Assembly: GCA_009885195.1 (NCBI GenBank)
Contig: VFLG01000035.1
Location: forward strand, 18,531-82,530
DNA: 64,000 bases
Direction of reading: 5' to 3'
Source of the DNA: Gallionellaceae bacterium
GTDB taxonomy: Bacteria; Pseudomonadota; Gammaproteobacteria; Burkholderiales; Gallionellaceae
Shown here piece after piece: positions 52,976-62,054 of this stretch. The notes below the pieces were generated by a model that searched no databases, was not told the origin of the DNA, and was given only the letters and a program-made list of their open reading frames with translations. The position numbers and the translations under genes are program-made. How positions within the stretch are numbered: position 1 is the first letter of the stretch; every line of letters starts with the position of its first letter.

Positions 52976-54388
52976 ATGCGTAGTCGTATTGAGAAATTTG
53001 GATTGATTGGATTGGGCTTAATCGCAGGCGTGCTGGTCAGCCTGCAATTCGCTGCTATTGCCGACAAGAACAGCCCCGAGCCGCTGCCGATAGAAGAATT
53101 ACGTGCCTTCTCCGAGGTGTTTGGCCGTATCAAAAGCGATTATGTGGAGCCGGTCGGTGACAAGAAGCTGATCACCGAAGCCATCAATGGCATGTTGAGC
53201 GGGCTGGATCCGCACTCTTCCTATCTGGATGCCGATGCTTTCAAGGAGCTGCAAGTCGGCACGCATGGCGAGTTCGGCGGCCTGGGCATCGAAGTGGGTA
53301 TGGAAGACGGGCTGGTGAAAGTCATCTCGCCGATTGAGGACACCCCCGCTTATATCGCCGGTATCAAGAGCGGCGATCTCATCATCAAGTTGGACGATGC
53401 ACAGGTAAAGGGCTTGTCGTTAAATGATGCGGTCAAGCGCATGCGCGGCAAGCCGGGCAGCAAAATCGTGCTGACCGTGATCCGCAAGGACACGCCCAAA
53501 CCGCTGATCTTCACCATAACGCGCGCCGTCATCAAGGTGAAGAGCGTCAAACCCAAGATGATAGAGCCTGGCTATGGATTTATCCGCATCACTCAATTTC
53601 AGGATCGCACCGGTGAAAATCTCGCCACTGCGCTGGACAATCTGTTCAAGGAAAACCAGGGCCCATTGAAAGGTCTGGTGCTGGATCTGCGCAACAACCC
53701 GGGCGGCCTGCTCAACAGTGCGGTGGCGGTATCCGCCGCCTTCCTGCCCAAGGATGCGCTGGTCGTTTATACCGAAGGGCGCACCGAAAGCGCCAAGATG
53801 CGCCTGACCGCCGCCCCTGAAAATTATGCCCAGAACCAGGCCGATTACCTGAAGGATCTGCCAGCGGCAGTCAAGGACGTGCCTATCGTATTGCTGGTCA
53901 ATGGCGGCTCCGCCTCCGCTTCGGAAATTGTCGCGGGCGCATTGCAGGATCACAAACGCGCGATCGTCATGGGCACGCAAACGTTCGGCAAGGGTTCGGT
54001 GCAGACCGTTCTGCCGCTGGGCAACAACACCGCGATTAAGCTCACCACCTCGCGCTATTTCACGCCCGGTGGCCGCTCCATCCAGGCCACGGGCATCGTC
54101 CCCGACATCATCATAGAAGACCCGGCGACGGCGGAACAAGACCACACCTTCCGCATGCGCGAAGCTGACCTGGAGCGCCACCTGAGCAATGGAAATGGAC
54201 AACCGCCTGCTGACAAGACGAACGACCGCGCAAAACCGGCAGCCCCGGCCAAGCCCGAGGAAAGCGATGCGGTCAAACCAAAATTTACTGAATTCGGCAC
54301 CAAGGACGATTACCAGCTCACCCAGGCTCTAAACCTGCTCAAGGGTATGAATATCCTGCATGGAGCAGGAGACAGTAAAAAACCGTAA
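52976..54388 (+). CDS. C-terminal processing peptidase, S41 family
   Basis: Periplasmic serine protease of the CtpA class, 470 residues. It has an N-terminal signal/anchor (LIGLGLIAGVLVSLQFAAIA), a PDZ domain (about 90-175, with GLGIEVGMEDGLVKVISPIE) and a catalytic domain with Ser in NGGSASASEIVAGAL (about 305-319) and Lys in GTQTFGKGSVQTV (about 330-342). The C-terminal Pro/Ala/Lys-rich linker and short conserved tail (DYQLTQALNLLKGM) are typical. It lies 36 bases after the EnvC-like gene; this pairing (gpmI-envC-ctp) recurs in proteobacteria. Confidence 0.94.
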   Translation: MRSRIEKFGLIGLGLIAGVLVSLQFAAIADKNSPEPLPIEELRAFSEVFGRIKSDYVEPVGDKKLITEAINGMLSGLDPHSSYLDADAFKELQVGTHGEFGGLGIEVGMEDGLVKVISPIEDTPAYIAGIKSGDLIIKLDDAQVKGLSLNDAVKRMRGKPGSKIVLTVIRKDTPKPLIFTITRAVIKVKSVKPKMIEPGYGFIRITQFQDRTGENLATALDNLFKENQGPLKGLVLDLRNNPGGLLNSAVAVSAAFLPKDALVVYTEGRTESAKMRLTAAPENYAQNQADYLKDLPAAVKDVPIVLLVNGGSASASEIVAGALQDHKRAIVMGTQTFGKGSVQTVLPLGNNTAIKLTTSRYFTPGGRSIQATGIVPDIIIEDPATAEQDHTFRMREADLERHLSNGNGQPPADKTNDRAKPAAPAKPEESDAVKPKFTEFGTKDDYQLTQALNLLKGMNILHGAGDSKKP

Positions 54389-54410
54389 CTTGATTAAAAC
54401 GCGAAGTGGC

Positions 54411-54561
54411 CATATGGGCGCCTCTAAAAATTCAAAACCCTAAGCGAGACAAGGCGCGAAAGAAATTTTAGCGCGCCGCATATGTTTGATATGTAAGCGT
54501 TAAAATTTCTTGAGCAACACAGTATCGCGACGGGGTTTGGATTTTTAGGGGTGCCCATATG
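54411..54561. mobile_element. 151-bp inverted-repeat (MITE-like) element abutting moeB
   Basis: The ends CATATGGGCGCCTCTAAAAA (left) and the inverted TTTTTAGGGGTGCCCATATG (right) match over about 30 bases with few differences. Inside, AGAAATTTTAGCGC and GCGTTAAAATTTCT form a second inverted pair, and AGACAAGGCGCGAAAG is shared with the element at 33121-33269. The right end provides AGGGG and the ATG of the next gene. Confidence 0.85.
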
Positions 54562-55320
54562 AATGACCAACAGTTGCTGCGCTATAGCCGCCACATCCTG
54601 CTGCCCGAGATCGGCATTGAGGGGCAGCAAAAACTACTGGATGCACACGCACTGATCATCGGCGCCGGTGGGCTGGGTTCACCTGCCGCCCTGTTCCTCG
54701 CCGCCAGCGGTGTTGCCACGATTACCCTGTGCGACGGTGACACGGTAGACCTTACCAATCTGCAGCGCCAAATCCTGCATCGCACTTCCAGCATCGGCAT
54801 GGCCAAGGCGGATTCTGCACGCGCCGCGCTGGCCGAGATCAATCCAGAGGTACACGTGGTCGCGCTGAACCAGCGCGTCGATCAAACACATTTACTGGAA
54901 CTGGCGGCGCAGGCCGATGTGGTGCTGGATTGCAGCGACAATTTTGCCACGCGCTATGCGCTCAACCAGGTTTGCGTGCAGTTGAAAAAACCGCTGGTAT
55001 CCGGCGCGGCCACCCGCTTCGACGGCCAGGTGGCGGTGTTTGACCTGCGCCACAACGATAGCCCGTGCTACGGCTGCCTCTACCCAGAACAGGCCGATAC
55101 CGAAGAAACGCGCTGCGCGGTGATGGGCGTATTCGCGCCACTGGTCGGCATCATCGGCAGCATCCAAGCCGCCGAAGCGCTTAAACTCTTGCTGGACGCA
55201 GGCACACCGCTTTGTGGAAGACTGCTGGTGATGGATACACTGCGCATGGAACTGCGCACCATCACGCTGAATAAGGATAGCGCTTGCCCAATCTGCGGCA
55301 TACCAAAATCGGCAAGGTAA
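54559..55320 (+). CDS. MoeB/ThiF-type adenylyltransferase
   Basis: Activates the C-terminal glycine of a ubiquitin-like sulfur carrier (MoaD or ThiS) by adenylation. It has 253 residues. The nucleotide-binding loop is GAGGLGSPAALFLA (about 35-48), with DGDTVDLTNLQRQILH (about 59-74). Zinc cysteines are CYGCLYPE (about 171-178) and CPICG near the C-terminus. There is no rhodanese domain. The start ATG and its AGGGG ribosome site both fall in the terminal repeat of the element upstream. Whether it serves molybdopterin or thiamine synthesis cannot be decided from sequence. Confidence 0.93.
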   Translation: MNDQQLLRYSRHILLPEIGIEGQQKLLDAHALIIGAGGLGSPAALFLAASGVATITLCDGDTVDLTNLQRQILHRTSSIGMAKADSARAALAEINPEVHVVALNQRVDQTHLLELAAQADVVLDCSDNFATRYALNQVCVQLKKPLVSGAATRFDGQVAVFDLRHNDSPCYGCLYPEQADTEETRCAVMGVFAPLVGIIGSIQAAEALKLLLDAGTPLCGRLLVMDTLRMELRTITLNKDSACPICGIPKSAR

Positions 55321-55351
55321 ATAAGCCAAGCTGACGGCTTGGAGTTTTCAG

Positions 55352-55732
55352 TCAGGCAGCCTGAATTGCGATCTCATCGCGCTGCGCGATGATGCGGTTG
55401 CGCTCGTCGACATAGACAAGCTGGGGATGGAATTTTTGCAATTCCAGTTCGGAATACATCGCGTATGTGGCGATGATCAGTATGTCACCCGTGCTGGCCT
55501 TGTGTGCCGCTGCGCCGTTCACAGAGATAACGCCGGAACCGCGCTGCGCACGAATGGCATAAGTAGTAAAACGTTCACCGTTGGTGACGTTGTAAATATC
55601 AATCTGTTGGTACTCGCGGATGTCAGCAGCATCCAGCAAAACCTCGTCGATCGCGCACGAGCCTTCATAATGCAATTCCGAGTGCGTAACACGCACCCGA
55701 TGCAATTTGGACTTAAGCATGGTTCTTTGCAT
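55352..55732 (-). CDS. panD: Aspartate 1-decarboxylase PanD
   Basis: Makes beta-alanine for pantothenate. It has 126 residues. The self-cleavage site is Gly24-Ser25 in [10 protein letters not shown], which yields the pyruvoyl group; this numbering holds only if the ATG at 55732 ([14 protein letters not shown]) is the start, and GGGGGTG precedes it. It lies 45 bases after panC in the order panB-panC-panD. Confidence 0.96.
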   Translation of the reverse strand: MQRTMLKSKLHRVRVTHSELHYEGSCAIDEVLLDAADIREYQQIDIYNVTNGERFTTYAIRAQRGSGVISVNGAAAHKASTGDILIIATYAMYSELELQKFHPQLVYVDERNRIIAQRDEIAIQAA

Positions 55733-55777
55733 AATTTCACCCCCGCAGGAGAGTTAAGCAGCGCATTATATAAGCGC

Positions 55778-56665
55778 TCACCCCTTAAGACAAACTTCCA
55801 GATTATCAATCAATCGGGTCTGCCCCAGCCGCACCGCAGCCAGAATGACCAGATTGCCCTCATGCTCTTCTGGCCGAGCCAAGCTTGCCTGGCTGCGCAC
55901 AGCTACATATTCCACCTTCCAGCCCCGCGCGGCAAGCGCTTGTGCCGCGCCATGCTCCAGTTTGGAAAAATCTGTCTCACCGCGCAGCAGGTCTTGTCGC
56001 ATCCCAGTCAAGATTTGATACAAAAAAGCCGCTTCGGTTCGCTCCGTAGCACTCAAATACTGGTTGCGTGAACTCAGCGCAAGGCCATCCGGCGCGCGCA
56101 CCGTTTCGCCACCAACGATTTCTACCGGCAAATTCAATTGCGCGACCATCTGGCGAATGATGTGCAATTGCTGATAATCCTTCTTGCCAAACAGCGCGAC
56201 CTGCGGCTGCACGATGTTCAACAGCTTCAGCACCACCGTCGCCACGCCGCGAAAATGTCCGGGGCGCGATGCGCCGCACAAATCGTTGGCGATCAGCGGT
56301 GGCTCGACGAACACAGTTTGCTGCGCGGGATACATTTCGTTTACTGATGGCACAAACACTACATCTACCCCGCACTGTTCCAGCAACGTGCAGTCCTGTT
56401 CCAGCGTGCGCGGGTATGTGGAAAAATCTTCACTGGGGCCGAATTGCAGCGGGTTCACGAAAATGCTCACCACCACGCAGACAACCCCACAACCAGCTTG
56501 CTGGTTAGCGGATTGCGTACCTTTGGTGCATTTACCGTGCTCCCGTGCGATGCGCACCAAATCGAGATGACCTTCATGCAGATTGCCCATGGTCGGCACG
56601 AAGGCGATATTTGTTTCGTTGTGCAGGCGTACGCGCAATTCGGCAACGGTAGAAATGATTTGCAT
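55778..56665 (-). CDS. panC: Pantothenate synthetase PanC (with short insert)
   Basis: Joins pantoate and beta-alanine using ATP, 295 residues. The ATP-binding motif is VPTMGNLHEGHLDLVRIA (about 23-40). VVVSIFVNPLQFGPSEDF, LFGKKDYQQL and LALSSRNQYLS are normal. Between EHG and VVVSIFVNP there are about 17-20 extra residues (KCTKGTQSANQQAGCGVVCV) encoded around a 16-base hairpin. This makes the protein longer than the usual 280. The start overlaps the panB stop by one base (TGATG). Confidence 0.95.
   Translation of the reverse strand: MQIISTVAELRVRLHNETNIAFVPTMGNLHEGHLDLVRIAREHGKCTKGTQSANQQAGCGVVCVVVSIFVNPLQFGPSEDFSTYPRTLEQDCTLLEQCGVDVVFVPSVNEMYPAQQTVFVEPPLIANDLCGASRPGHFRGVATVVLKLLNIVQPQVALFGKKDYQQLHIIRQMVAQLNLPVEIVGGETVRAPDGLALSSRNQYLSATERTEAAFLYQILTGMRQDLLRGETDFSKLEHGAAQALAARGWKVEYVAVRSQASLARPEEHEGNLVILAAVRLGQTRLIDNLEVCLKG
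56491..56506. repeat. Small palindrome within the extra segment of panC
   Basis: AACCAGCTTGCTGGTT is a hairpin with seven-base arms. It is the centre of the 50-60 bases that have no counterpart in a normal panC, so it may be a short transposed or slipped repeat. Confidence 0.55.
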
Positions 56666-57456
56666 CAGAAGCTATATTCCTGTGCCGGGAAAGAACCCGC
56701 CTTTACTTCGGCAACATAATTCGCCACTGCCGCCGCGATACTGCCGACATTCTGCATATAGTTCTTCACGAAGCGCGCCTTTTTGCCCGGATAAATATCC
56801 AGCATGTCGTGCAGCACCAGCACTTGGCCGGAACATTCCGCACCCGCGCCGATGCCGATGGTGGGGATAGTCAACTGCGCGGTGATCTCCGCAGCAAGCA
56901 ACGCAGGCATGGCTTCCAGCACGATCATTCCCGCGCCGGCTTGTTCGAGCGCCATCGCATCTTGCAACAACTGCTGTGCGGCGGCGGATTCTTTGCCTTG
57001 CACACGATAGCCGCCCAACTGGTGTACCGATTGCGGCGTCAGCCCGATGTGGCCGCATACCGGGATGCCGCGTTCGGTGAGGAAACGTATTGTTTCAACC
57101 ATCGCTGCACCGCCTTCGAGTTTGACCATTTGCGCGCCCGCCGCCATCAGTCGTGCGGCATGAGCAAATGTTTTTTCCGGGCTGACCTGAAAAGTGCCGA
57201 ATGGCATATCCGCAATAATGAATGCTTTTTTCGTTCCGCGCGCCACGCACGCCGTGTGATAAACCATCTCGTCCAATGTCACCGGCAAGGTGGTCTCATG
57301 GCCTTGCAACACCATGCCCAGCGAATCGCCGACCAGCAGCACGTCCACGCCATTGGCTTCGAGCAAAGCCGCAAAACTGGCGTCGTAACAGGTCAGCACG
57401 GCGATCTTTTCGCCCTTGTCGCGCATCGCTTGCAAATTCGTCAATGTTGTACGCAT
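56665..57456 (-). CDS. panB: 3-methyl-2-oxobutanoate hydroxymethyltransferase PanB
   Basis: First enzyme of pantothenate synthesis, 263 residues from the ATG at 57456. Motifs include [32 protein letters not shown] (metal Asp), [13 protein letters not shown] and [21 protein letters not shown]. Three ATGs in a row (57462, 57459, 57456) overlap the stop of the kinase gene; the last has GGGAG at the best distance. Confidence 0.95.
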   Translation of the reverse strand: MRTTLTNLQAMRDKGEKIAVLTCYDASFAALLEANGVDVLLVGDSLGMVLQGHETTLPVTLDEMVYHTACVARGTKKAFIIADMPFGTFQVSPEKTFAHAARLMAAGAQMVKLEGGAAMVETIRFLTERGIPVCGHIGLTPQSVHQLGGYRVQGKESAAAQQLLQDAMALEQAGAGMIVLEAMPALLAAEITAQLTIPTIGIGAGAECSGQVLVLHDMLDIYPGKKARFVKNYMQNVGSIAAAVANYVAEVKAGSFPAQEYSF

Positions 57457-57458
57457 CA

Positions 57459-58100
57459 TCATGCTCCCATGCTGAAAAATTCGCGCGCTCCACGCATCCC
57501 TGCGATGCGTTGCAGCAACAGTGCAAAATCCTCGTCATTATCCACAAAATTTAGATTCTCACTATTCACAACAAGCACCGGTGCAGCATCGTAATGATAG
57601 AAAAAATCGCTATAAGCTTGCGCCAAGCGCAGCAGGTAAGCGTCCGAAATCTGCCGCTCATAGGCAATGGCGCGACGGCGCACGCGCTCAATCAGGGTTT
57701 CCGGCGAGGCTTGCAGATAAATCACCAGGTCCGGCGGGGGCGCTTGTGGCGCCAGGCTGTGATAAATATTTTGGTACAGCGCAAATTCATCGTCACTGAG
57801 ATTCAGGCGGGCAAACAGCGCGTCCTTGTCGAACAGGTAATCCGCTACAGAACTGGTGCGAAACAAGTCCATCTGCGCCAAATCCCGCACCTCGTTGATG
57901 CGCTGAAACAGGAAAAACAACTGGGTAGGCAAGGCGTGGCGTGCAGGATCCTGATAAAAATGCGTCAGAAAAGGATTTTCTTCCGGCTTTTCCAGCAGCG
58001 CAGTTGCCCCGGAATGCTCAGCCAGGCGATGGGTCAGGCTGGTCTTGCCCACCCCGATCGGCCCTTCGACGACGACATAACGGTATTTATCAGCCAGCAT
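57459..58100 (-). CDS. Deoxynucleoside kinase (dNK/dGK-dCK family)
   Basis: Phosphorylates deoxynucleosides for salvage. It has 213 residues, with a P-loop [10 protein letters not shown] (about 14-23), the ERS-like [16 protein letters not shown] region (about 77-92) and the LID-type arginines in [12 protein letters not shown] (about 142-153). The ATG at 58100 has GGAG upstream and overlaps the folK end by 11 bases; a longer reading would run inside folK. The pairing of a deoxynucleoside kinase with folK and panB is common in betaproteobacteria. Confidence 0.9.
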   Translation of the reverse strand: MLADKYRYVVVEGPIGVGKTSLTHRLAEHSGATALLEKPEENPFLTHFYQDPARHALPTQLFFLFQRINEVRDLAQMDLFRTSSVADYLFDKDALFARLNLSDDEFALYQNIYHSLAPQAPPPDLVIYLQASPETLIERVRRRAIAYERQISDAYLLRLAQAYSDFFYHYDAAPVLVVNSENLNFVDNDEDFALLLQRIAGMRGAREFFSMGA

Positions 58101-58581
58101 CTGTAATTCGCTCCAACTGTTGATCTGCGCAGTGCCGCAACGCCTCCGCTGCCGGACCCACACCGGGAATCTCACAATCCGGAGCTATCTCCAGCAACGG
58201 GCGCAATACAAATGCACGCCTGTGCATCTGCGGATGCGGGAGAGTGAGTCCATGTTCATGGTGCTGCAAATTATCATACAGCAGCACGTCCAAATCCAGT
58301 GTGCGCGGGCTATTAAGAAAATCACGCGTGCGTCCATTGTCTTTTTCCAGTCCAAGCAGCGCATCCAGCAGGGCGCGTGGACTTAATTCCGTTTCCAGTC
58401 GTGCCACTGCGTTGATGAAATCCGGCTGTTGCAGATAACCTATCGGCGCGCTGCGGTATAGCGAGGAACGCGCCAATACTTTAGTTTGCGGCAAACTGTC
58501 CAGCATCTGCAAAGCGCGCAACACTTGACTACATGGGTCGGACAGGTTGCTGCCCAGACCGACGAAAGCGATATGCCCCAT
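58090..58581 (-). CDS. folK: 6-hydroxymethyl-7,8-dihydropterin pyrophosphokinase FolK
   Basis: Folate pathway enzyme of 163 residues. Motifs include GLGSNLSDP (about 8-16), YRSAPIGYLQQPDFINAVAR (about 42-61) and the catalytic RTLDLDVLLYDN plus LPHPQMHRRAFVLRPLLEIA (about 92-132). The start overlaps the pcnB stop by one base. Confidence 0.95.
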   Translation of the reverse strand: MGHIAFVGLGSNLSDPCSQVLRALQMLDSLPQTKVLARSSLYRSAPIGYLQQPDFINAVARLETELSPRALLDALLGLEKDNGRTRDFLNSPRTLDLDVLLYDNLQHHEHGLTLPHPQMHRRAFVLRPLLEIAPDCEIPGVGPAAEALRHCADQQLERITDAG

Positions 58582-59972
58582 TAATCGATCGGAAACTCTG
58601 ACTGCACTGGCGACTCTGTCTGTGTTGCCGTTTCGGGCTGGGTTTTCTCATCCTGCTTGGCTGCGCCGGGTTTCTTGCGGCGACGGCGTTTCTTGGGTTC
58701 ATCATCCTGCATCAGCATTTCGGCGCGGCGCTCGTCCGTGGCGTCCTGGAACTCATCCCACCACAAACCCAGTTGCGCGTCCACCTCGCCACTCTCGCAA
58801 CGCAGCAGCAGAAAATCATATGCGCCACGGAAACGCGGCTGTGATAACAAACGTATTGGCCGTTGCCCGCCGCGCTGCTCAAAGCGCGGCTGCAACAACC
58901 ACAATTCCTTCATGATCGCATCGTAACGGCGCGGAATGGCGAGCTGGGCATGTTGCCGCTCCAGCACCTCATCCATGGCCGCATGCAATGCAGCGACCGG
59001 ACTTTCTCCCGCCGCTTGATGCACCTTCCAGGCGGACAACACCTCGTGCCACAACAGCGCAGCAAACAGAAAAGCGGGCGAAACTGATTTCTCCTCGCTG
59101 ATGCGCTGATCGGTATTCTGCAATGCCAGCATGATGAAGCGCTCGCCCATCGGCTGTTCCAGTATCACGTCCAGCATCGGCAACAGGCCGTGATGCAAAT
59201 CCATTTCGCGCAGCTTCTTGACGCATTCCAGTGAGTGACCAGACAGCAGCAGCTTGAGCATCTCATCCAGCAGACGCGCCTGCGGCACGTTGCCCAGCAA
59301 TTCCTTCATGCCGGCAATCGGCGCGCCAGTCGCCTCATCCAGCTTCATGCCCAGCTTGGCCGACAGACGCACCGCGCGCAGCATACGCACCGGGTCTTCG
59401 CGATAACGCACCGCCGGGTCGCCGATCATGCGCAGGGTGTTGGCGCGGATGTCGGCATAGCCGTTGTGATAATCGTGAATTTCTTGGGTGGCCGGGTCGT
59501 AGAACAGTGCGTTGGCGGTAAAGTCGCGCCGCGCCGCGTCCTGCTCCTGGTCACCGAACTCGTTGTCACGCAACAGCCGTCCGTGTTCGTCTGTCTCGGC
59601 GTCTTCTTCCTCGATCATGCGACGGAAGGTGGACACCTCCACCGTATCCTCGCCGAACATCACATGCACCAGCCGGAAACGCCGCCCGATGATGCGCGAA
59701 CGGCGGAACACGCGGCGCACATCTTCCGGTGTGGCGTTGGTGGCAATATCGAAATCCTTGGGGTGGCGGTTAAGCAGCAGATCGCGCACCGCACCGCCCA
59801 CCACGAAAGCCGCGAATCCCGCCGCTTGCAAGCCATCGGTCACCCTACGCGCAGCGTAGCTGATGCCTTCATGACTGACGCCATGCACGTCAAAGGGGAT
59901 GATGTGACATCTACCTTCCACCCGGGTACGGGCGGATTGTTGGAACACACGTTTTAACAATTTTTTTATCAT
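58581..59972 (-). CDS. pcnB: Poly(A) polymerase PcnB
   Basis: Adds 3' poly(A) tails to RNA. It has 463 residues from the ATG at 59972. The nucleotidyltransferase signature is VVGGAVRDLLLNRHPKDFDI (about 57-76), followed by RRDFTANALFYDP and RMLRAVRLSAKLGM. The basic C-terminus (KKRRRRKKPG) and a Gln/Thr/Glu-rich tail are typical of PcnB rather than the CCA-adding enzyme. It is the first gene of pcnB-folK-kinase-panB-panC-panD. Confidence 0.94.
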   Translation of the reverse strand: MIKKLLKRVFQQSARTRVEGRCHIIPFDVHGVSHEGISYAARRVTDGLQAAGFAAFVVGGAVRDLLLNRHPKDFDIATNATPEDVRRVFRRSRIIGRRFRLVHVMFGEDTVEVSTFRRMIEEEDAETDEHGRLLRDNEFGDQEQDAARRDFTANALFYDPATQEIHDYHNGYADIRANTLRMIGDPAVRYREDPVRMLRAVRLSAKLGMKLDEATGAPIAGMKELLGNVPQARLLDEMLKLLLSGHSLECVKKLREMDLHHGLLPMLDVILEQPMGERFIMLALQNTDQRISEEKSVSPAFLFAALLWHEVLSAWKVHQAAGESPVAALHAAMDEVLERQHAQLAIPRRYDAIMKELWLLQPRFEQRGGQRPIRLLSQPRFRGAYDFLLLRCESGEVDAQLGLWWDEFQDATDERRAEMLMQDDEPKKRRRRKKPGAAKQDEKTQPETATQTESPVQSEFPID

Positions 59973-60089
59973 CAATTACCTACAGGCACTCATCATTCCA
60001 GCGGGGGCAACAAGAAACGCGGATTATACACCGGGGACGAAGCAGCGCTGCGCCGACACTTGGAGATTGAAACCGCCCTGCCAAATAAA

Positions 60090-60120
60090 AACAGGTTAGC
60101 CAGTAACGAGCTAACCTGTT
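60090..60120 (-). terminator. Rho-independent terminator after the tRNA 3' end
   Basis: A perfect 11-base-pair stem (AACAGGTTAGC / GCTAACCTGTT) with a nine-base loop is followed on the minus strand by TTTTATTT. It lies just beyond the tRNA 3' fragment and would have ended the tRNA transcript before the island split the gene. Confidence 0.85.
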
Positions 60121-60126
60121 GTTTAT

Positions 60127-60172
60127 TGGTGGGTCGTGGTGGACTTGAACCACCGACCAAAGGATTATGAGT
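60127..60172 (-). tRNA. Orphan 3' half of a CAU-anticodon tRNA (island attachment site)
   Basis: Read on the minus strand: anticodon loop CTCATAA, variable loop, T arm GGTGG-TTCAAGT-CCACC, acceptor strand ACGACCC and ACCA. The 5' half (expected to begin GGGTCGT and to contain the D arm) is absent; the sequence upstream is unrelated, and the anticodon stem no longer pairs (GGGTA against TCCTT). This is what remains at one end when an element integrates into a tRNA 3' half. The complete gene, elongator Met or Ile2, should be restored at the other end of the island, to the right of the window. Confidence 0.8.
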
Positions 60173-60286
60173 ACCCGCAAATTGGTATTTTGCCGTGTTG
60201 ATTGTCATATCAAAATAATATAAAACAATGAGTTAATAATTTTAGCCTTGTTTGTTGTGTTGATAGATATTCCGCTATATACTGAC

Positions 60287-60379
60287 TTCGTGGTGACATA
60301 TTGGTGACATATTGGTGACATGAGAATGCCAGTAATAGGGCAACGTGTGGGGGTATTAAGGAATTCGTGGTGACATATG
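60287..60379. repeat. Direct repeats TTGGTGACATAT in front of the integrase
   Basis: TGGTGACATAT-type units begin at 60291, 60303, 60315 (spaced 12 bases) and again at 60369. The longer TTCGTGGTGACATAT occurs at both 60287 and 60365. Their place between the attachment site and the integrase suggests arm-type integrase binding sites. Confidence 0.7.
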
Positions 60380-60393
60380 AGCAAGGGGGAATC

Positions 60394-61722
60394 ATGGCAA
60401 TAGTCAAAGCGGTAGTAAAAGCGGTAAAGGTGAAGCTGACAGCCGGGCGCATAGCTGATTTTCAATGCCCCAAGGGTAAAACACGAGCTTATCTATGGTG
60501 CGATGCAGTGAAGGGGCTGGGCGTTATTGCGACAGCCGCCGGTGCGAAATCCTACATATTCCAAGCCAAGGTTAAGGGTAAATCCATGCGCCTGACTATT
60601 GGTGACGTGGGCGTGTGGAGTATTGCCAACGCCCAAGCCGAAGCACGCCGCCTGCAAATTGTTATAGACACCGGCAACGACCCGCGCCAAGTGAAGGCCG
60701 AACGGGAAGCCGCCAAGGATGCCAAAGCCGCCGCCCTGAGCACCAAGGAAGCCCGCGAAGTGATAACGCTGGGCATAGCATGGCCGGAATATATCGCCGC
60801 CATGAAGCCCGCATGGGGTGCGCTTCACCTGCATGACCACGTTAAGGCCATGCAAGCCGGGGGCGAGAAAAGAACCCGAAGCCGCAAGCTGACCGCGCCC
60901 GGTGCGCTTGCATCGCTGGCAACGGTTCGCCTTGTTGACCTGACACCCGAACTGGTGACGGCATGGGCGAAGGTGGAAGGGGCGAAGCGACCGGCACGCG
61001 CCCGCAATGCCCGAACCCTGTTAAGCACTTTCCTGAATTGGTGCACTGCGCATCCTACCTATAAGGCAATCGTGACCAGCAACGCCGCGCAAAGCAAGGA
61101 AGCCAAAAAGCATCTAGGCAAGCCGCAAAAGAAAAATGACGCGCTCCAGCGTGAGCAATTGCCCGCATGGTTCAAAGCCGTGAAGCAAATCGGAAACCCT
61201 GTTATTTCCGCATACCTGCAAGCCATGCTATTGACCGGCGCAAGGCCTAACGAGTTGATAACCGTTCGCTGGGCTGATGTGGATTTTCAGTGGAACAGCC
61301 TGACCATAAAAGACAAGGTGGAAGGCCTGCGCGTCATTCCCTTAACGCCCTATGTGGCGCACCTGATAGTTGCCTTGCCGCGCCGGAATGAGTTTGTATT
61401 TAGTAGCCTGACTGCCGCATCCGGGCATTTAGTGGAGCCGCGCATAGCACACGATAAAGCCTGCGCTGTTGCTGGTGTGGATGTGACCTTGCACGGGTTG
61501 CGCCGTAGCTTTGCCAGTCTGTGCGAGTGGATAGAAATGCCCGGCGGCATTGCCGCACAAATACAGGGGCACAAGCCGCAAGGGGTGCGTGAGCAACACT
61601 ATATCCGCCGCCCGCTTGACCTGTTGCGGATGTGGCACGTCAAAATTGAAGCGTGGATATTAGAGCAGGCCGGAATCCAGTTTGTGCCAGTGCAAGCAGG
61701 TTTGCGTGTAGTGAATAGTTGA
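60394..61722 (+). CDS. Tyrosine recombinase (P4-type integrase)
   Basis: A 442-residue site-specific recombinase that would integrate and excise the island. The N-terminal arm-binding domain includes DAVKGLGVIATAAGAKSYIF. The catalytic domain has Arg in LTGARPNELITVRWADVD (about 285-302), Lys in the following beta strand, and the HxxR box LHGLRRSFAS (about 370-379). GHKPQGVREQHYIRR carries the late His and the nucleophilic Tyr in HYIRR (about 405). The ATG at 60394 has GGGGGAATC upstream. It reads away from the tRNA fragment. Confidence 0.92.
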   Translation: MAIVKAVVKAVKVKLTAGRIADFQCPKGKTRAYLWCDAVKGLGVIATAAGAKSYIFQAKVKGKSMRLTIGDVGVWSIANAQAEARRLQIVIDTGNDPRQVKAEREAAKDAKAAALSTKEAREVITLGIAWPEYIAAMKPAWGALHLHDHVKAMQAGGEKRTRSRKLTAPGALASLATVRLVDLTPELVTAWAKVEGAKRPARARNARTLLSTFLNWCTAHPTYKAIVTSNAAQSKEAKKHLGKPQKKNDALQREQLPAWFKAVKQIGNPVISAYLQAMLLTGARPNELITVRWADVDFQWNSLTIKDKVEGLRVIPLTPYVAHLIVALPRRNEFVFSSLTAASGHLVEPRIAHDKACAVAGVDVTLHGLRRSFASLCEWIEMPGGIAAQIQGHKPQGVREQHYIRRPLDLLRMWHVKIEAWILEQAGIQFVPVQAGLRVVNS

Positions 61723-61763
61723 TTCATGTTGACAAGTGTTAATTAACAGTTTACAGTTAAAGC

Positions 61764-62042
61764 ATGATTAAGACGTTCCGTCACAAGGGGCTTGAGACAT
61801 TCTTCCGAAAGGGAAGCAAGGCTGGCATACAACCTCACCATGCCGGAAAGCTGCGCGTAATGTTGACCATGTTGGACAGTGCAAAACGCCCGGATGATAT
61901 GAACGCGCCGGGCTGGAGATTTCACCCGCTGACTGGCAACCTTGCCGGTCATTACTCTGTGACGGTAAATGGAAACTGGCGTATGACCTTCACCTTTGAG
62001 GGTGGCGATGCCGAGCTGGTTGATTATCAGGACTACCACTAG
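61764..62042 (+). CDS. higB: HigB-family toxin (RelE superfamily)
   Basis: A 92-residue mRNA interferase-like toxin (IKTFRHKGLETFFRKGSKAG, PGWRFHPLTGNLAGHYSVTV, NWRMTFTFE). Family members cleave mRNA on the ribosome. It precedes its antitoxin by 12 bases, the toxin-first order typical of higBA. It follows the island integrase directly. Confidence 0.92.
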   Translation: MIKTFRHKGLETFFRKGSKAGIQPHHAGKLRVMLTMLDSAKRPDDMNAPGWRFHPLTGNLAGHYSVTVNGNWRMTFTFEGGDAELVDYQDYH

Positions 62043-62054
62043 GAGATATTGAAA

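Noticed and set aside
60287-60379. A CRISPR array
   Set aside because: The repeat units are 11-12 bases and nearly contiguous, with no spacers of even length and no cas genes.
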